A DNA stretch of 64,000 nucleotides from Streptomyces xylophagus (GCF_000716435.1 NZ_JNWO01000015.1:62001-126000); one strand, 5' to 3'. Shown: positions 34,562 to 44,074, counted from the first letter of the stretch. Numbers and translations: made by a program. Notes: generated by a model not told the origin, from the sequence alone.

Positions 34562-35419
34562 ATGCGTCGTCCCCTTGCCCGGGCGCTGACCCGGCCGTTG
34601 GTCCTGGCGGCTGCCGCCTCCGCCATACCGCTGGTCTCCGCGGCCCCCGTGGCCGCCGACAGCATCGTCGTCGGCGGGTTTCCGGTCGATGTCTCCGTGA
34701 GTCCATGGACGGTGGCGCTGTCCAGCCGTGACCGGTTCGGGGGTACCCGGGCGGGACAGTTCTGCGGCGGCGTGGCCGTGAGCCGGACCACCGTGCTCAC
34801 CGCGGCCCACTGCATGGGCGACGACGTCCTGGGGGCGCCGCCGCACCGGGCGCGCGACCTCAAGGCCGTCACGGGCCGTACGGACCTGCTCTCGGACCGG
34901 GGCCAGGAGATCGCCGTGCGCGACGTGTGGGTCAATCCGGACTACGACGCCGTCAGCAACGCCGGTGACTTCGCCGTGCTCACCCTCGCCGCTCCGCTGC
35001 CCCAGAGCTCCGTCGTCGGGATGGCGGCCGCGGGCGACACGGCCTACGCGCCGGGTACGGCCGCCACGGTCTACGGCTGGGGCGATCTCAGCGGCAGCGG
35101 CGACTACGCGGGCAGCCTGCACGCGGCACGCGTGCACGTGCTGTCCGACGCGCGCTGCGAGGAGGCGTATCCGCCCGGTGCCGACGGCGCCTATCTCTCC
35201 GCGTCCATGCTGTGCGCAGGAGAGGCCGCAGGAGGCCGTGACGCCTGTCAGGGGGACAGCGGGGGACCGCTGATCGCCCAGGGGCGGCTGATCGGGCTCG
35301 TGTCGTGGGGCAGCGGCTGCGGGCGGGCCGGGAGTCCTGGCGTCTACACCAGGGTGTCCGACGTCCTGCGGACCCTGGGCCGCCACCGCGGCTCGCCCGG
35401 GCCGCACAGGGGCGCCTGA
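34562..35419 (+). CDS. Secreted trypsin-like serine protease (S1 family)
   Basis: A 285-residue secreted protease. The N-terminal signal peptide ([31 protein letters not shown]) likely ends near residue 32, and a mature N-terminus IVVGG-like follows a short propeptide. The catalytic triad is His in LTAAHC (about 81), Asp in GDFAVLTL and Ser in CQGDSGGP. The Asp six residues before the catalytic Ser (DACQGDS) indicates cleavage after Lys or Arg. Cysteine pairs match trypsin. It follows hrdB but is separated by a terminator, so it probably has its own promoter. Confidence 0.93.
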   Translation: MRRPLARALTRPLVLAAAASAIPLVSAAPVAADSIVVGGFPVDVSVSPWTVALSSRDRFGGTRAGQFCGGVAVSRTTVLTAAHCMGDDVLGAPPHRARDLKAVTGRTDLLSDRGQEIAVRDVWVNPDYDAVSNAGDFAVLTLAAPLPQSSVVGMAAAGDTAYAPGTAATVYGWGDLSGSGDYAGSLHAARVHVLSDARCEEAYPPGADGAYLSASMLCAGEAAGGRDACQGDSGGPLIAQGRLIGLVSWGSGCGRAGSPGVYTRVSDVLRTLGRHRGSPGPHRGA

Positions 35420-35463
35420 CGGCGTCTGAGAGGCATCGGCGGGTACGCGTCGGTGGATACGAG

Positions 35464-35508
35464 GACGGGCGGCCCCGCTCCTGTGGTTCAGGAGCGGGGC
35501 CGCCCGTC
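35464..35508. terminator. Bidirectional terminator hairpin
   Basis: A perfect 19-bp stem (35464-35482 and 35490-35508) around the loop gtggttc lies between the convergent protease and DUF7455 genes. Confidence 0.92.
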
Positions 35509-35549
35509 GCCGGCCTGTGCCGGTGCTGGCTCGTCGTGGACGCGAAGTG

Positions 35550-35783
35550 TCAGCGGTCTTCTTCAGCGGTGCTTGCAGCAGGAGCAGTGGTCAGTCGCTC
35601 CGACTCGTCCTGTATCTCAGCGGCGATCTTCTTGAGTTCCGGCTCGAACTTGCGGCCGTGGTGGGCGCAGAAGAGCAGTTCTCCGCCGCTCAGCAGGACG
35701 ACGCGCAGGTATGCCTGGGCGCCGCAGCGGTCGCAGCGATCGGCGGCCGTCAGTGGGCTCGCGGGGGTCAGAACAGTAGTCAC
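35550..35783 (-). CDS. Small zinc-ribbon-like protein (DUF7455)
   Basis: A 77-residue protein with CDRCGAQAYLRV and LFCAHHGRKFEP, giving a CxxC and a CxHH-like pair suitable for one zinc ion. The C-terminal third is helical and charged. GTG 35783 follows AGAAGAGG on its strand. The small family is widespread in actinobacteria and lies next to hrdB/parE in Streptomyces; its function is unknown. Confidence 0.85.
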   Translation of the reverse strand: MTTVLTPASPLTAADRCDRCGAQAYLRVVLLSGGELLFCAHHGRKFEPELKKIAAEIQDESERLTTAPAASTAEEDR

Positions 35784-36225
35784 GTCGCCTCTTCTCTAGC
35801 TCGACGAGCTGTCGTACCAGGGTCAACATCCAACCAGCCCGAAAACGTTCCCGCTCGTGGCTTTTCCTCGAAAAATTCTTCCGGGGCGGCTGTCTGCTGC
35901 CGGTTGGCGGCGAATGTGCCGTATTGCGTGTCTATGTGTCTGTACGGGTTCGCGCTGTGGGTCGGGGGTCGGTCCTCCCGGCTGGGTTGCCGGTTGTTCT
36001 TGAGGACGTGCCCGGAGCCTAAATGGTTCATGCCCCGAAGGGAACGTGATATGTACTTCACTCCATCGAGGGATCGAACAGGTATACGACCCTGGACTAG
36101 TGTGAGGAGGAGACGAGGGTGGCGTTACAACGGCTCTACCAGGCCTCGGTACCCTCTGAGCGGCAACCGAAGCCGGGCCCTTACCCAAAAGGGCCTCATC
36201 TGAAATTCAGCGAGGAGCGAACCGC
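35784..36225. other. Divergent promoter region of DUF7455 gene and parE
   Basis: 442 bases without a convincing gene; reading frames here are short and their composition is unlike coding sequence, with lower GC around 35850-35930. It holds a candidate parE promoter at 36075-36103. Confidence 0.5.
36075..36103 (+). promoter_or_regulatory. Candidate parE promoter
   Basis: CGAACA (36075-36080) and TAGTGT (36098-36103) are separated by 17 bases. The -10 is a good HrdB-type hexamer and the -35 is moderate. The start codon is 123 bases downstream of the -10. Confidence 0.45.
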
Positions 36226-38346
36226 GTGACCGCCGAAACGTCCGTGCCGTCGACAGCGCTGCTGGCAGGAGCAGACCGGGACGGTTCCAACTACACCGCG
36301 CGGCACCTCCTCGTCCTCGAGGGGCTCGAGGCCGTACGCAAGCGCCCGGGTATGTACATCGGGTCGACCGACAGTCGTGGCCTGATGCACTGTCTGTGGG
36401 AGATCATCGACAACTCCGTGGACGAGGCCCTCGGGGGCTACTGCGACCACATCGAGGTGATCCTGCACGACGACGCCTCGGTGGAGGTCCGGGACAACGG
36501 CCGGGGCATCCCGGTCGACGTCGAGCCCAAGACCGGCCTCTCCGGTGTCGAGGTCGTCATGACCAAGCTGCACGCCGGCGGCAAGTTCGGCGGTGGCTCG
36601 TACGCCGCCTCCGGTGGTCTGCACGGCGTGGGCGCCTCCGTGGTGAACGCCCTGTCCGCGCGGCTGGACGTCGAGGTGGACCGCAGCGGCAACACCCACG
36701 CCATCAGCTTCCGGCGCGGTGTGCCGGGTTCCTTCGCCGCAGCCGGTCCGGACGCCGCGTTCGAGCCCGGAGGCCTGCGCAAGGCCAAGCGGATTCCCAA
36801 GACCCGCACCGGCACGCGCGTGCGGTACTGGGCCGACCGGCAGATCTTCCTCAAGGACGCCAAGCTCTCCCTGGAGGGCCTGCACCAGCGGGCCCGGCAG
36901 ACCGCGTTCCTGGTGCCCGGGCTGACCATCGTCGTCCGCGACGAGTACGGCCTCGGCGAGGGCGGCAGCAAGGGAGAGGAGTCCTTCCGCTTCGACGGCG
37001 GCATCAGCGAGTTCTGCGAGTACCTGGCGAGCGACAAGCCGGTCTGCGACGTACTGCGCCTCTCGGGCCAGGGCAGCTTCAAGGAGACGGTCCCCGTCCT
37101 GGACGACCACGGCCAGATGACGCCCACCGAGGTCACCCGCGACCTCGGTGTCGACATCGCCCTGCGCTGGGGGACCGGCTACGACACGACGCTCAGGTCG
37201 TTCGTCAACATCATCGCCACCCCCAAGGGCGGCACCCACGTCGCCGGCTTCGAGCAGGCCGTCGTGAAGACGATGAACGAGGTGGCGCGCGCCAAGAAGC
37301 TGCTGCGCGTCGCCGAGGACGACATCGTCAAGGACGACGCCCTGGAGGGCCTCACCGCGGTCGTCACCGTCCGGCTCGCCGAGCCGCAGTTCGAGGGCCA
37401 GACCAAGGAGGTGCTCGGTACGTCGGCGGCCCGCCGCATCGTCACCAACGTGGTCACCAAAGAGCTCAAGGACTTCCTGACCTCGACGAAGCGCGACGCC
37501 GCGGCCCAGGCCCGCGTGGTCATGGAGAAGGCCGTCGCCGCCGCACGCACGCGTATCGCGGCCCGGCAGCACAAGGACGCGCAGCGCCGCAAGACGGCCC
37601 TGGAGACCTCCTCGCTGCCCGCCAAGCTCGCCGACTGCCGCAGCGACGACGTGGAGCGCAGCGAGCTGTTCATCGTCGAGGGGGACTCCGCGCTCGGCAC
37701 CGCCAAGCTCGCCCGGAACTCCGAGTTCCAGGCGCTGCTGCCGATCCGCGGCAAGATCCTCAACGTCCAGAAGTCGTCCGTCACCGACATGCTGAAGAAC
37801 GTCGAGTGCGGGGCGATCATCCAGGTCATAGGAGCGGGATCGGGCCGTACCTTCGACATCGACGCGGCCCGCTACGGCAAGATCATCATGATGACGGACG
37901 CCGATGTGGACGGCTCCCACATCCGCTGTCTGCTCCTGACGCTGTTCCAGCGCTACATGCGGCCCATGGTCGAGGCCGGCCGGGTGTTCGCCGCGGTGCC
38001 GCCGCTGCACCGCATCGAGCTCGTCCAGCCCAAGAAGGGCCAGGACAAGTACGTCTACACGTACTCGGACCGTGAGCTGCGCGAGAAGATGCTGGAGTTC
38101 CAGAGCAAGGGCGTCCGGTTCAAGGACTCCATCCAGCGTTACAAGGGTCTCGGCGAGATGGACGCCGACCAGCTGGCCGAGACGACGATGGACCCCCGTC
38201 ACCGCACCCTGCGCCGGATCAACCTCTCCGACCTGGACGCGGCCGAGCAGGTCTTCGATCTGCTGATGGGCAATGACGTGGCACCGCGCAAGGAGTTCAT
38301 CTCCAGCTCGGCCGCGACGCTGGACCGGTCGCGGATCGACGCGTGA
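36226..38346 (+). CDS. parE: DNA topoisomerase IV subunit B
   Basis: The ATPase subunit of a type IIA topoisomerase that decatenates chromosomes with ParC. The GHKL ATPase motifs are EIIDNSVDEALGG (about residues 65-77), DNGRGIPVDV and GLHGVGASVVNALS. The TOPRIM domain shows EGDSALGTAK and DADVDGSHIRC, and QRYKGLGEMD follows. Length (706) is normal. GTG 36226 is preceded by GAGGAG. The matching parC gene lies 17 kb to the right on the other strand, as in S. coelicolor. Distinction from gyrB rests on this pairing and synteny. Confidence 0.93.
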   Translation: MTAETSVPSTALLAGADRDGSNYTARHLLVLEGLEAVRKRPGMYIGSTDSRGLMHCLWEIIDNSVDEALGGYCDHIEVILHDDASVEVRDNGRGIPVDVEPKTGLSGVEVVMTKLHAGGKFGGGSYAASGGLHGVGASVVNALSARLDVEVDRSGNTHAISFRRGVPGSFAAAGPDAAFEPGGLRKAKRIPKTRTGTRVRYWADRQIFLKDAKLSLEGLHQRARQTAFLVPGLTIVVRDEYGLGEGGSKGEESFRFDGGISEFCEYLASDKPVCDVLRLSGQGSFKETVPVLDDHGQMTPTEVTRDLGVDIALRWGTGYDTTLRSFVNIIATPKGGTHVAGFEQAVVKTMNEVARAKKLLRVAEDDIVKDDALEGLTAVVTVRLAEPQFEGQTKEVLGTSAARRIVTNVVTKELKDFLTSTKRDAAAQARVVMEKAVAAARTRIAARQHKDAQRRKTALETSSLPAKLADCRSDDVERSELFIVEGDSALGTAKLARNSEFQALLPIRGKILNVQKSSVTDMLKNVECGAIIQVIGAGSGRTFDIDAARYGKIIMMTDADVDGSHIRCLLLTLFQRYMRPMVEAGRVFAAVPPLHRIELVQPKKGQDKYVYTYSDRELREKMLEFQSKGVRFKDSIQRYKGLGEMDADQLAETTMDPRHRTLRRINLSDLDAAEQVFDLLMGNDVAPRKEFISSSAATLDRSRIDA

Positions 38347-38369
38347 CCGTCGACGTCTGACCGAAGCGC

Positions 38370-38410
38370 GGGCCTCGGCCCGGACCCGTCCTGGGCCCGG
38401 ACCGAGGCCC
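38370..38410 (+). terminator. parE terminator hairpin
   Basis: GGGCCTCGG (38370-38378) pairs with CCGAGGCCC (38402-38410), with more CCGG/CCCGG pairing inside, shortly after the parE stop. Confidence 0.7.
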
Positions 38411-38600
38411 CGCTCCGTACCGGGCCCGGACAGAGGCCCGGCTCCGTCGGTCGGCTCCACCCGTGGGTGGAGGTCGGGGCGGTCGGAGGATCCACCCGCG
38501 ATCCACCCTGGCGCCGATCTGCCGACCTGTGAATTTCCGTAGCGTCGAAGGCGTCGGCAGCGCTCGCCGCCGACATCCCCTTCCGCTCACGGAGGCTCTG

Positions 38601-39125
38601 ATGTCCGGGCTCGTCAACGCGTTGGTGATCGTGGCCGTCGTCGCCGTGGTGATCGGGCGACAGTTCCGCGCCCGCCGGATCGACACCGACCGGCGCTGGT
38701 GGGTCCTGCCCGCGGTCCTCGCTGTCGTCGCGCTGCGCGAGCCCGGCATCCTCGACGCGCACCACCACACCGAATCGGCCGTCCTGCTCGGTGTCGAGCT
38801 GGTCATCGGGCTGGCCACAGGAGCCGGCTGGGCCTGGACCACGCGCCTGTGGGTCGAGGAGGACGGTGCCGTCTGGAGCAAGAGCACCAAGGCGAGCGGG
38901 GGCGTCTGGATCGTCGGAATAGCCCTGCGCGTGGGCCTTTTCGCCCTCGGCGCGGCCGTGGGCGTCCACCAGGACAGCTCGGCCCTGATGCTCGGTCTCG
39001 CGGCCACACTGCTGGTCCGCTCCGGGATCCTGGTCTGGCGGGCCCAGTCCCACATCGGGGCAGCCGGATCGGCCCCGGCGTACGGTTTCGACATGGCGCG
39101 GCCCGCCCGGAAGGAGCGCGCGTGA
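38601..39125 (+). CDS. Integral membrane protein (DUF1453/CcdC-like)
   Basis: A 174-residue protein with about four membrane segments: LVNALVIVAVVAVVIG, WWVLPAVLAVVAL, AVLLGVELVIGLATGAGWAW and VWIVGIALRVGLFALGAAVG. The RQFRARRI-x-TDRRWWVLP pattern between the first two helices is typical of the DUF1453 family. ATG 38601 has GGAGG upstream. Its stop codon overlaps the GTG of the following histidine kinase (GTGA), so it may act with that two-component system, for example as an accessory membrane partner. This role is inference. Confidence 0.75.
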   Translation: MSGLVNALVIVAVVAVVIGRQFRARRIDTDRRWWVLPAVLAVVALREPGILDAHHHTESAVLLGVELVIGLATGAGWAWTTRLWVEEDGAVWSKSTKASGGVWIVGIALRVGLFALGAAVGVHQDSSALMLGLAATLLVRSGILVWRAQSHIGAAGSAPAYGFDMARPARKERA

Positions 39126-40273
39126 CGGAGAACGCCTGGACGCGCTGGCCTTCGCGGGAAGCGCTGAGCCGAGCGGGAGTCTCGCGGCCCCGGCGCATGC
39201 TCGCCTGGGCCGTCCGGCTGCTGGTGCTCGGCATGCTGCTGTGGGGCGCCTCCACCGGCGACCACGTCCACGGCTGGTCACTGGCCGGAGGCGTGGCCGG
39301 GATCCTCGTGGCCGCAGTCCTTGCCTGGGCCTTCTGGCGCACCACCCTCGCCCACCGACTCTGGCCGTCCCTGGCACTCATCGCGGCGCTCCTCGGGCTC
39401 GCGATCGGGGGACAGGCGGCCGGCTTCACAGTCCCGGCCCTCGTCGTCTGGTGCGGTTGTGCCATCAGCTCGCTGGAGCGGCTGCCCATCGCGGTCGCTC
39501 TGCCCGTGACGTCGGTGTCCCTCGCGACCTTCGCCGCGGTCAACAACGACGTGTGGCTGACCACCGCGGTCACGACGGCGGGGCTGGGCCTCGCCGGATA
39601 CACGCTCCGCCTCGACGCCGAGGCCCGGGGCAACGCCCAGCGGCTGCTCACCCAGGAACGCATGGCTCGCGCGGCCGAGGCGGAGTCCGCCGTACTGGCC
39701 GAGCGGGCCCGGATCGCCCGCGAGATCCACGACGTGCTGGCGCACAGCCTCTCCGCCCAGCTCGTGCACCTTGAGGCGGCCCGGCTGCTGATCGAGCGGG
39801 GCGCCGACCGGGAGACGATCCTGGACCGGGTCGTGGCGGCACGGGGGATGGCCCGCGACGGCCTCGCCGAGACCCGGCAGGCCCTCTCCGCGCTGCGGGG
39901 CGAGATGACCCCGCTGGAGGACTTCCTGAGCGAGATCGTCGGTACGACCGCCGGTGCCGAGGTCACCGTTACGGGTGACCGGAGACAGCTGCCGGCCGAG
40001 GCCTCACAGGCCGTGCGTCGGGTCGCCCAGGAAGCGCTGACGAACGTCCGCAAGCACGCCCCGGGCGCCAAGGTGCGCCTCCGGCTGGACTACGGCGAGC
40101 ACGAAGTGACGCTGGACGTACGGGAATCGGGCGGCTCACCGGGCGAACTGACCGGGGCAGGAGGTGGGTACGGTCTGCTGGGCATGCAGGAACGCGCCGA
40201 GTTGCTGGGCGGTTCGCTGCGCGCCGAGCCGGACGAGGAGGGATTCGTGGTGACGCTGAAGGTGCCCGCATGA
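39122..40273 (+). CDS. Sensor histidine kinase, NarL-partner (HisKA_3) type
   Basis: A 383-residue membrane kinase. Residues about 20-165 hold five to six membrane helices with little extracellular sequence, as in kinases that sense membrane state. The phosphoacceptor is His in ERARIAREIHDVLAHSL (about 205), followed by a HATPase domain (RRVAQEALTNVRKHAPGA, GGGYGLLGMQERAELLGG). GTG 39122 overlaps the upstream stop codon, and its own stop overlaps the response regulator start (ATGA). The stimulus is unknown. Confidence 0.9.
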   Translation: MTENAWTRWPSREALSRAGVSRPRRMLAWAVRLLVLGMLLWGASTGDHVHGWSLAGGVAGILVAAVLAWAFWRTTLAHRLWPSLALIAALLGLAIGGQAAGFTVPALVVWCGCAISSLERLPIAVALPVTSVSLATFAAVNNDVWLTTAVTTAGLGLAGYTLRLDAEARGNAQRLLTQERMARAAEAESAVLAERARIAREIHDVLAHSLSAQLVHLEAARLLIERGADRETILDRVVAARGMARDGLAETRQALSALRGEMTPLEDFLSEIVGTTAGAEVTVTGDRRQLPAEASQAVRRVAQEALTNVRKHAPGAKVRLRLDYGEHEVTLDVRESGGSPGELTGAGGGYGLLGMQERAELLGGSLRAEPDEEGFVVTLKVPA

Positions 40274-40956
40274 CGGAGGAGGCCGAGAAGAGGCCCGCGC
40301 GGGTCGTGGTCGCGGACGACCAGACCGTCGTACGGGAAGGCATCGTGATGTTGTTGGGGCTGCTGTCCGGGATCGAGGTCGTCGGCGCGGCGGCCGACGG
40401 GGACGAGGCGGTGCGACTCGTCGCCGAACTCGCCCCGGACGTCGTCCTGATGGACCTGCGCATGCCCCGCTGCGACGGTGTCGAGGCGACCCGGCGGATC
40501 CGCGCGGAGCATCCCGGAACGCAGGTCGTGGTGCTGACGACGTTCGCGGACGACGCCTCGCTGTTCCCGGCACTGCGCGCGGGAGCGCGTGGCTACCTCA
40601 CCAAGGACGCGGGCGGCGACGAGATCGTACGGGCCGTCGAGAGCGTGCTGTCGGGGGACGCGGGGCTGTCGCCGAGCATCCAACGGCGGTTGCTGGAGCG
40701 CCTGTCGGAGCCCGAGCCGCAGCCGTCGTCGGAGCCCGAGGAGCCGCCGGACGGGCTCACCGCGCGGGAGACCGAGGTGCTGGTGCTGATCGCGGAGGGG
40801 CTGACCAATCAGGAGATCGCCCGCAAGCTGCATGTCTCCACGGCGACCGTGAAGACCCACATCAACAACCTGTTCGCCAAGACGGGGCTCAAGGACCGTG
40901 CGCAGGCGGTGCGTTACGCCTACGGCAGGGGACTGGTGCGGCCACCAGCGGGTTGA
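40270..40956 (+). CDS. LuxR/NarL-family response regulator
   Basis: A 228-residue response regulator. The receiver domain has the acidic pair ADD (17-18), phosphoacceptor Asp in VVLMDLRMP (about 62) and Lys in YLTKDAG. The C-terminal LuxR-type helix-turn-helix is LTAREVEVLVLIAEG-like (LTARETEVLVLIAEG) with TNQEIARKLHVSTATVKTHI. The linker is Pro/Glu-rich. It overlaps the kinase by four bases, so the pair is translationally coupled and forms a cognate system. Targets are unknown. Confidence 0.93.
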   Translation: MTEEAEKRPARVVVADDQTVVREGIVMLLGLLSGIEVVGAAADGDEAVRLVAELAPDVVLMDLRMPRCDGVEATRRIRAEHPGTQVVVLTTFADDASLFPALRAGARGYLTKDAGGDEIVRAVESVLSGDAGLSPSIQRRLLERLSEPEPQPSSEPEEPPDGLTARETEVLVLIAEGLTNQEIARKLHVSTATVKTHINNLFAKTGLKDRAQAVRYAYGRGLVRPPAG

Positions 40957-41025
40957 GTCACCTGATGGGGTGAAGACAGCGGAGAAGAAGAGTCGGGGAT
41001 CTTCCCGTTCTGTCCATCCTTGGGC

Positions 41026-41586
41026 ATGCAGTCAAGCAACGGTCGTCCCCGCGGTGGCGGGAGTGGTCACGAGAGTCCGGCCGAGAACCACGAAGGTCAT
41101 GACCTGACCCCCGCCGAGGCATCCGGAAAGGTGAGATATCACGACCCGTGGTACGACGCACTCGCGTCCGGCTGGGGCGAGTTGGACGGCGCCGGCGTGC
41201 CCGCCCCCGAGGTACCGGCCGCCCGCAGGGAGCACGAGGGACGGGCGCTGCGTGCCGCGGACGTGTATCTCGAGGTGCAGCGCAGCGCGGCCTTCCAGGA
41301 GGTGCGCAGCCGGTATCTGAGGTTCGTCGTGCCGGCGGTGGCCGTGTTCTTCGCCTGGTACGTGGCGTACGTGGTGGCCGCGACGACCGCGCCCGGACTG
41401 ATGGCACGGCCCGTGGCGGGCGCCGTGAACGTGGGGATGGTGGCGGGGCTCGGGCAGTTCGTCACCACCTTCCTGCTCACCTGGGCGTACGCCCGGCACG
41501 CGCGGCTGCGCAGGGACCGCGCCGCGCTCGAACTGCGCTGGGACACCCAGGAACTGACGCGTGGTGTGCGAGGCGGTGTTTCGTGA
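41026..41586 (+). CDS. DUF485 membrane protein, partner of solute symporter
   Basis: A 186-residue protein. The first 75 residues are polar; two membrane helices follow (LRFVVPAVAVFFAWYVAYVVAA and VNVGMVAGLGQFVTTFLLTWAYARHA), the DUF485 arrangement. DUF485 proteins are normally encoded just upstream of acetate/pyruvate-type sodium:solute symporters, as here, where the stop codon overlaps the symporter GTG. ATG 41026 is chosen; a TTG six bases upstream is possible. It is presumed to assist symporter function or assembly. Confidence 0.88.
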   Translation: MQSSNGRPRGGGSGHESPAENHEGHDLTPAEASGKVRYHDPWYDALASGWGELDGAGVPAPEVPAARREHEGRALRAADVYLEVQRSAAFQEVRSRYLRFVVPAVAVFFAWYVAYVVAATTAPGLMARPVAGAVNVGMVAGLGQFVTTFLLTWAYARHARLRRDRAALELRWDTQELTRGVRGGVS

Positions 41587-43172
41587 CCGGCAATCATCAG
41601 ACGCTGGCGTTGCTGCTGTTCAGCGGGTTCGTCGCGGTCACCCTGGGGATCACGACCTGGGTGAGTCGCAACCGGCACGGTTCGGCGGAGGAGTTCTACG
41701 CGGGCGGCCGGCTCTTCTCCCCGATGGAGAATGGTTTTGCCATCGCGGGCGACTACATGTCGGCCGCCTCCTTCCTCGGCGTCACCGGACTCATCGCCCT
41801 GTACGGCTACGACGGCATGCTGTACGTGGTGGGCTTCTTCGTCGCCTGGCTCGTGGTGCTCCTCCTGGTCGCCGAACTGGTGCGCAACTGCGGGCGGTTC
41901 ACGCTCGCCGACGTGGTCGCCGCGCGGATGAGCGAGCGGCCGGTGCGGATCGCGGCGGGAACTTCCTCGGTCACCGTGTCCGTTCTGTATCTGGTGGCAC
42001 AGATGGTGGGCGCGGGCAGCCTGGTGTCGCTGCTGCTGGGCGGGACGAGCCCGGCCGCGCGGGCGTGGACCGTCATCGGCGTCGGCGCGCTCATGGTGAT
42101 CTATGTGTCGTTGGGAGGGATGCGGGCCACCACCTGGATCCAGATCGTCAAAGCGGTCCTGCTGCTCAGCACCACCGTCGCGCTGACGGTGCTGGTCCTG
42201 CTGCGCTTCCACGGGAACATCGACCAGTTGCTGCTCAGCGCGGCCGATCGCAGCGGTCATGGTCTGGCGTTCCTGGCGCCGGGGCTCAAGTACGGCGGGG
42301 ACTGGACCGCGCGCTTCGACTTCATCAGCCTGGGCCTCGCGCTCGTGCTGGGGACGGCAGGCCTGCCGCACATCCTGTCCCGCTTCTACACCGTGCCGAC
42401 CGCGCGGGCCGCACGCCGTTCGGTGATCTGGTCGATCGGGCTCGTCGGCGGTTTCTACTTGATGACCATCGTCCTCGGCTTCGCCGCCGCCGCGATCGTC
42501 GGCCCGGACGCCGTACGGAAGTCGAACGCGGCCGGCAACACGGCTGTCCCGCTGCTCGCGCTCGACCTGGGCGGCGCCAACTCCACAGGCGGGACAGTCC
42601 TGTTCGCGATCGTCGCCGCCGTCGCCTTCGCCACGATCCTCGCGGTCGTCGCCGGGATCACGCTGGCCTCCTCGGCATCCGTGGCCCACGACCTGTACGC
42701 GTCGCTGCGCCGCCCGCGCGCCAAGCCGTACAGCGAGGTGGCGGTGGCCCGGACGGCGGCCGTCGGCATCGGCGTGGTCGCGATCGCGCTGGGCCTGCTC
42801 GCCAGGGACCTCAACGTCGCCTTCCTCGTCGGCCTCGCCTTCGCCGTCGCCGCCTCCGCGAACCTCCCCGTGCTGCTCTACTCCCTGTTCTGGCGCGGCT
42901 TCACGACACGCGGCGCCGTGTGGGCCGTATACGGCGGGCTGATCCCCGCACTGGCGCTCGTGCTGCTGTCGCCGGTCGTGTCGGGCAGTCCGGATTCACT
43001 GTTCCCGGGCGTCGACTTCCAGTTCTTCCCGCTGCAGAACCCCGGCCTCGTCTCGATCCCGCTCGGCTTCCTGGCCGGCTGGCTCGGCACGGTCACCTCG
43101 CCGGAGGTCCCGGACGAGGCCAAGCACGCGGAGACCGAGGTACGGGCGCTGACGGGGGCGGGGGCCGTGTAG
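41583..43172 (+). CDS. Sodium:solute symporter, cation/acetate (ActP/MctC) type
   Basis: A 529-residue SSF-family transporter with about 13 membrane helices. Motifs include AEEFYAGGRLFSPMENGFAI, GDYMSAASFLGVTGLIALYG and GTAGLPHILSRFYTVPTARAARRS, all typical of acetate, propionate or pyruvate symporters. GTG 41583 overlaps the DUF485 stop codon (GTGA). The exact carboxylate cannot be read from sequence. It converges with a CitB-type response regulator, a family that often controls carboxylate uptake. Confidence 0.92.
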   Translation: MTGNHQTLALLLFSGFVAVTLGITTWVSRNRHGSAEEFYAGGRLFSPMENGFAIAGDYMSAASFLGVTGLIALYGYDGMLYVVGFFVAWLVVLLLVAELVRNCGRFTLADVVAARMSERPVRIAAGTSSVTVSVLYLVAQMVGAGSLVSLLLGGTSPAARAWTVIGVGALMVIYVSLGGMRATTWIQIVKAVLLLSTTVALTVLVLLRFHGNIDQLLLSAADRSGHGLAFLAPGLKYGGDWTARFDFISLGLALVLGTAGLPHILSRFYTVPTARAARRSVIWSIGLVGGFYLMTIVLGFAAAAIVGPDAVRKSNAAGNTAVPLLALDLGGANSTGGTVLFAIVAAVAFATILAVVAGITLASSASVAHDLYASLRRPRAKPYSEVAVARTAAVGIGVVAIALGLLARDLNVAFLVGLAFAVAASANLPVLLYSLFWRGFTTRGAVWAVYGGLIPALALVLLSPVVSGSPDSLFPGVDFQFFPLQNPGLVSIPLGFLAGWLGTVTSPEVPDEAKHAETEVRALTGAGAV

Positions 43173-43202
43173 CGGGGGCGCCCGCCGTTGTCGTAGGGGC
43201 GA

Positions 43203-43243
43203 CCCGCCGTCGTACGACGGTCTGATCGTCCTACGACGGCGGG
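43203..43243. terminator. Bidirectional terminator hairpin
   Basis: CCCGCCGTCGTA (43203-43214) pairs perfectly with TACGACGGCGGG (43232-43243) between the convergent symporter and response regulator genes. Confidence 0.82.
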
Positions 43244-43281
43244 CGGGCCCGTGTGCCGTGCCACCGGTGGCTGCCGGGTGA

Positions 43282-43974
43282 CTACGGCGCCACCCAGGCG
43301 TAGCGGTGTTCCGGGCGGCCCGTGTCGCCGTACTTGAGGGAGAGGCGGAGACGGCCGGCCTGTTCCAGGTGGCGGAGGTAGCGCTGGGCGGTCGAGCGGC
43401 TCAGGCCGGTCTCTGCGGCGACCTCGTGGGCCGAGAGCGGGTGGCCGGCGTGGTGCAGGACGCCGCAGATCAGGTCGGTGGTCGGTTCCGAGTGGCCGCT
43501 GGGCATGCCCGGGGAGGCCGGTGCGGAAGTCGTGCGCAGGGCGCCGAAGATGCGGTCGACCTGTTCCTGGCCGGCGATGCCGCGGCCGCCGACGCGGTCG
43601 ACGGTGCGGCGCAGGGCGGCGTACGAGTCCAGGCGGGTGCGCAGCGCGGCGAAGGTGAACGGCTTGACCAGGTAGTGCAGGGCGCCGAGGCGCATTGCCC
43701 GCTGCACGGTCGTCACATCGCTGGCCGCCGTGATCATGATGACGTCGGTGGTGTGGCCCTGTTGACGCATGCGGTGGACGAGTTCGAGACCCGTCTGGTC
43801 GGGCAGGTAGTGGTCGAGCAGCACGAGGTCGATGGCTCCGCGTTCTACGGTGGCCAGTGCCTGGGCAGCGCTGTGCGCACGGGCGGCGACCCGGAAACCG
43901 GGAACCTTTCCCACGTACTTGGCGTTGATCTCGGCGACGCGGAAGTCGTCGTCCACGACCATGACGTCAATCAT
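43282..43974 (-). CDS. CitB/DcuR-type response regulator, without adjacent kinase
   Basis: A 230-residue response regulator. The receiver domain has DDD at 8-10, phosphoacceptor Asp in LVLLDHYLPD (about 54) and Lys in YLVKPF. The C-terminal helix-turn-helix is in HPLSAHEVAAETGLSRSTAQRYLRHLEQAG. It ends YGDTGRPEHRYAWVAP, almost the same as the second regulator at 47026-47706, so the two are paralogues. No histidine kinase gene adjoins it. It is divergent from the NMT1-type ABC operon, with repeats in the shared region, so it probably controls that operon or the symporter. Confidence 0.9.
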   Translation of the reverse strand: MIDVMVVDDDFRVAEINAKYVGKVPGFRVAARAHSAAQALATVERGAIDLVLLDHYLPDQTGLELVHRMRQQGHTTDVIMITAASDVTTVQRAMRLGALHYLVKPFTFAALRTRLDSYAALRRTVDRVGGRGIAGQEQVDRIFGALRTTSAPASPGMPSGHSEPTTDLICGVLHHAGHPLSAHEVAAETGLSRSTAQRYLRHLEQAGRLRLSLKYGDTGRPEHRYAWVAP

Positions 43975-44036
43975 TGGGCCTCTTTCCTCAAGGCCAGGCG
44001 AGCGTTAAGCCCGTGTTTCGGCTCCGCAGTTGTAGC

Positions 44037-44074
44037 GCGAGCAAAACGAGCACAACAGGCTCTTGCGAGCAAAA
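44037..44074. promoter_or_regulatory. GCGAGCAAAA direct repeats, candidate response-regulator sites
   Basis: Perfect 10-bp copies lie at 44037-44046 and 44065-44074, 28 bases apart, with a related ACGAGCACAA at 44046-44055. They sit between the divergent response regulator and ABC operon and are AT-richer than their surroundings. Confidence 0.6.

Noticed and set aside
36196..38460. 754-codon minus-strand frame opposite parE
   Set aside because: Antisense shadow of parE with biased composition and no domain.
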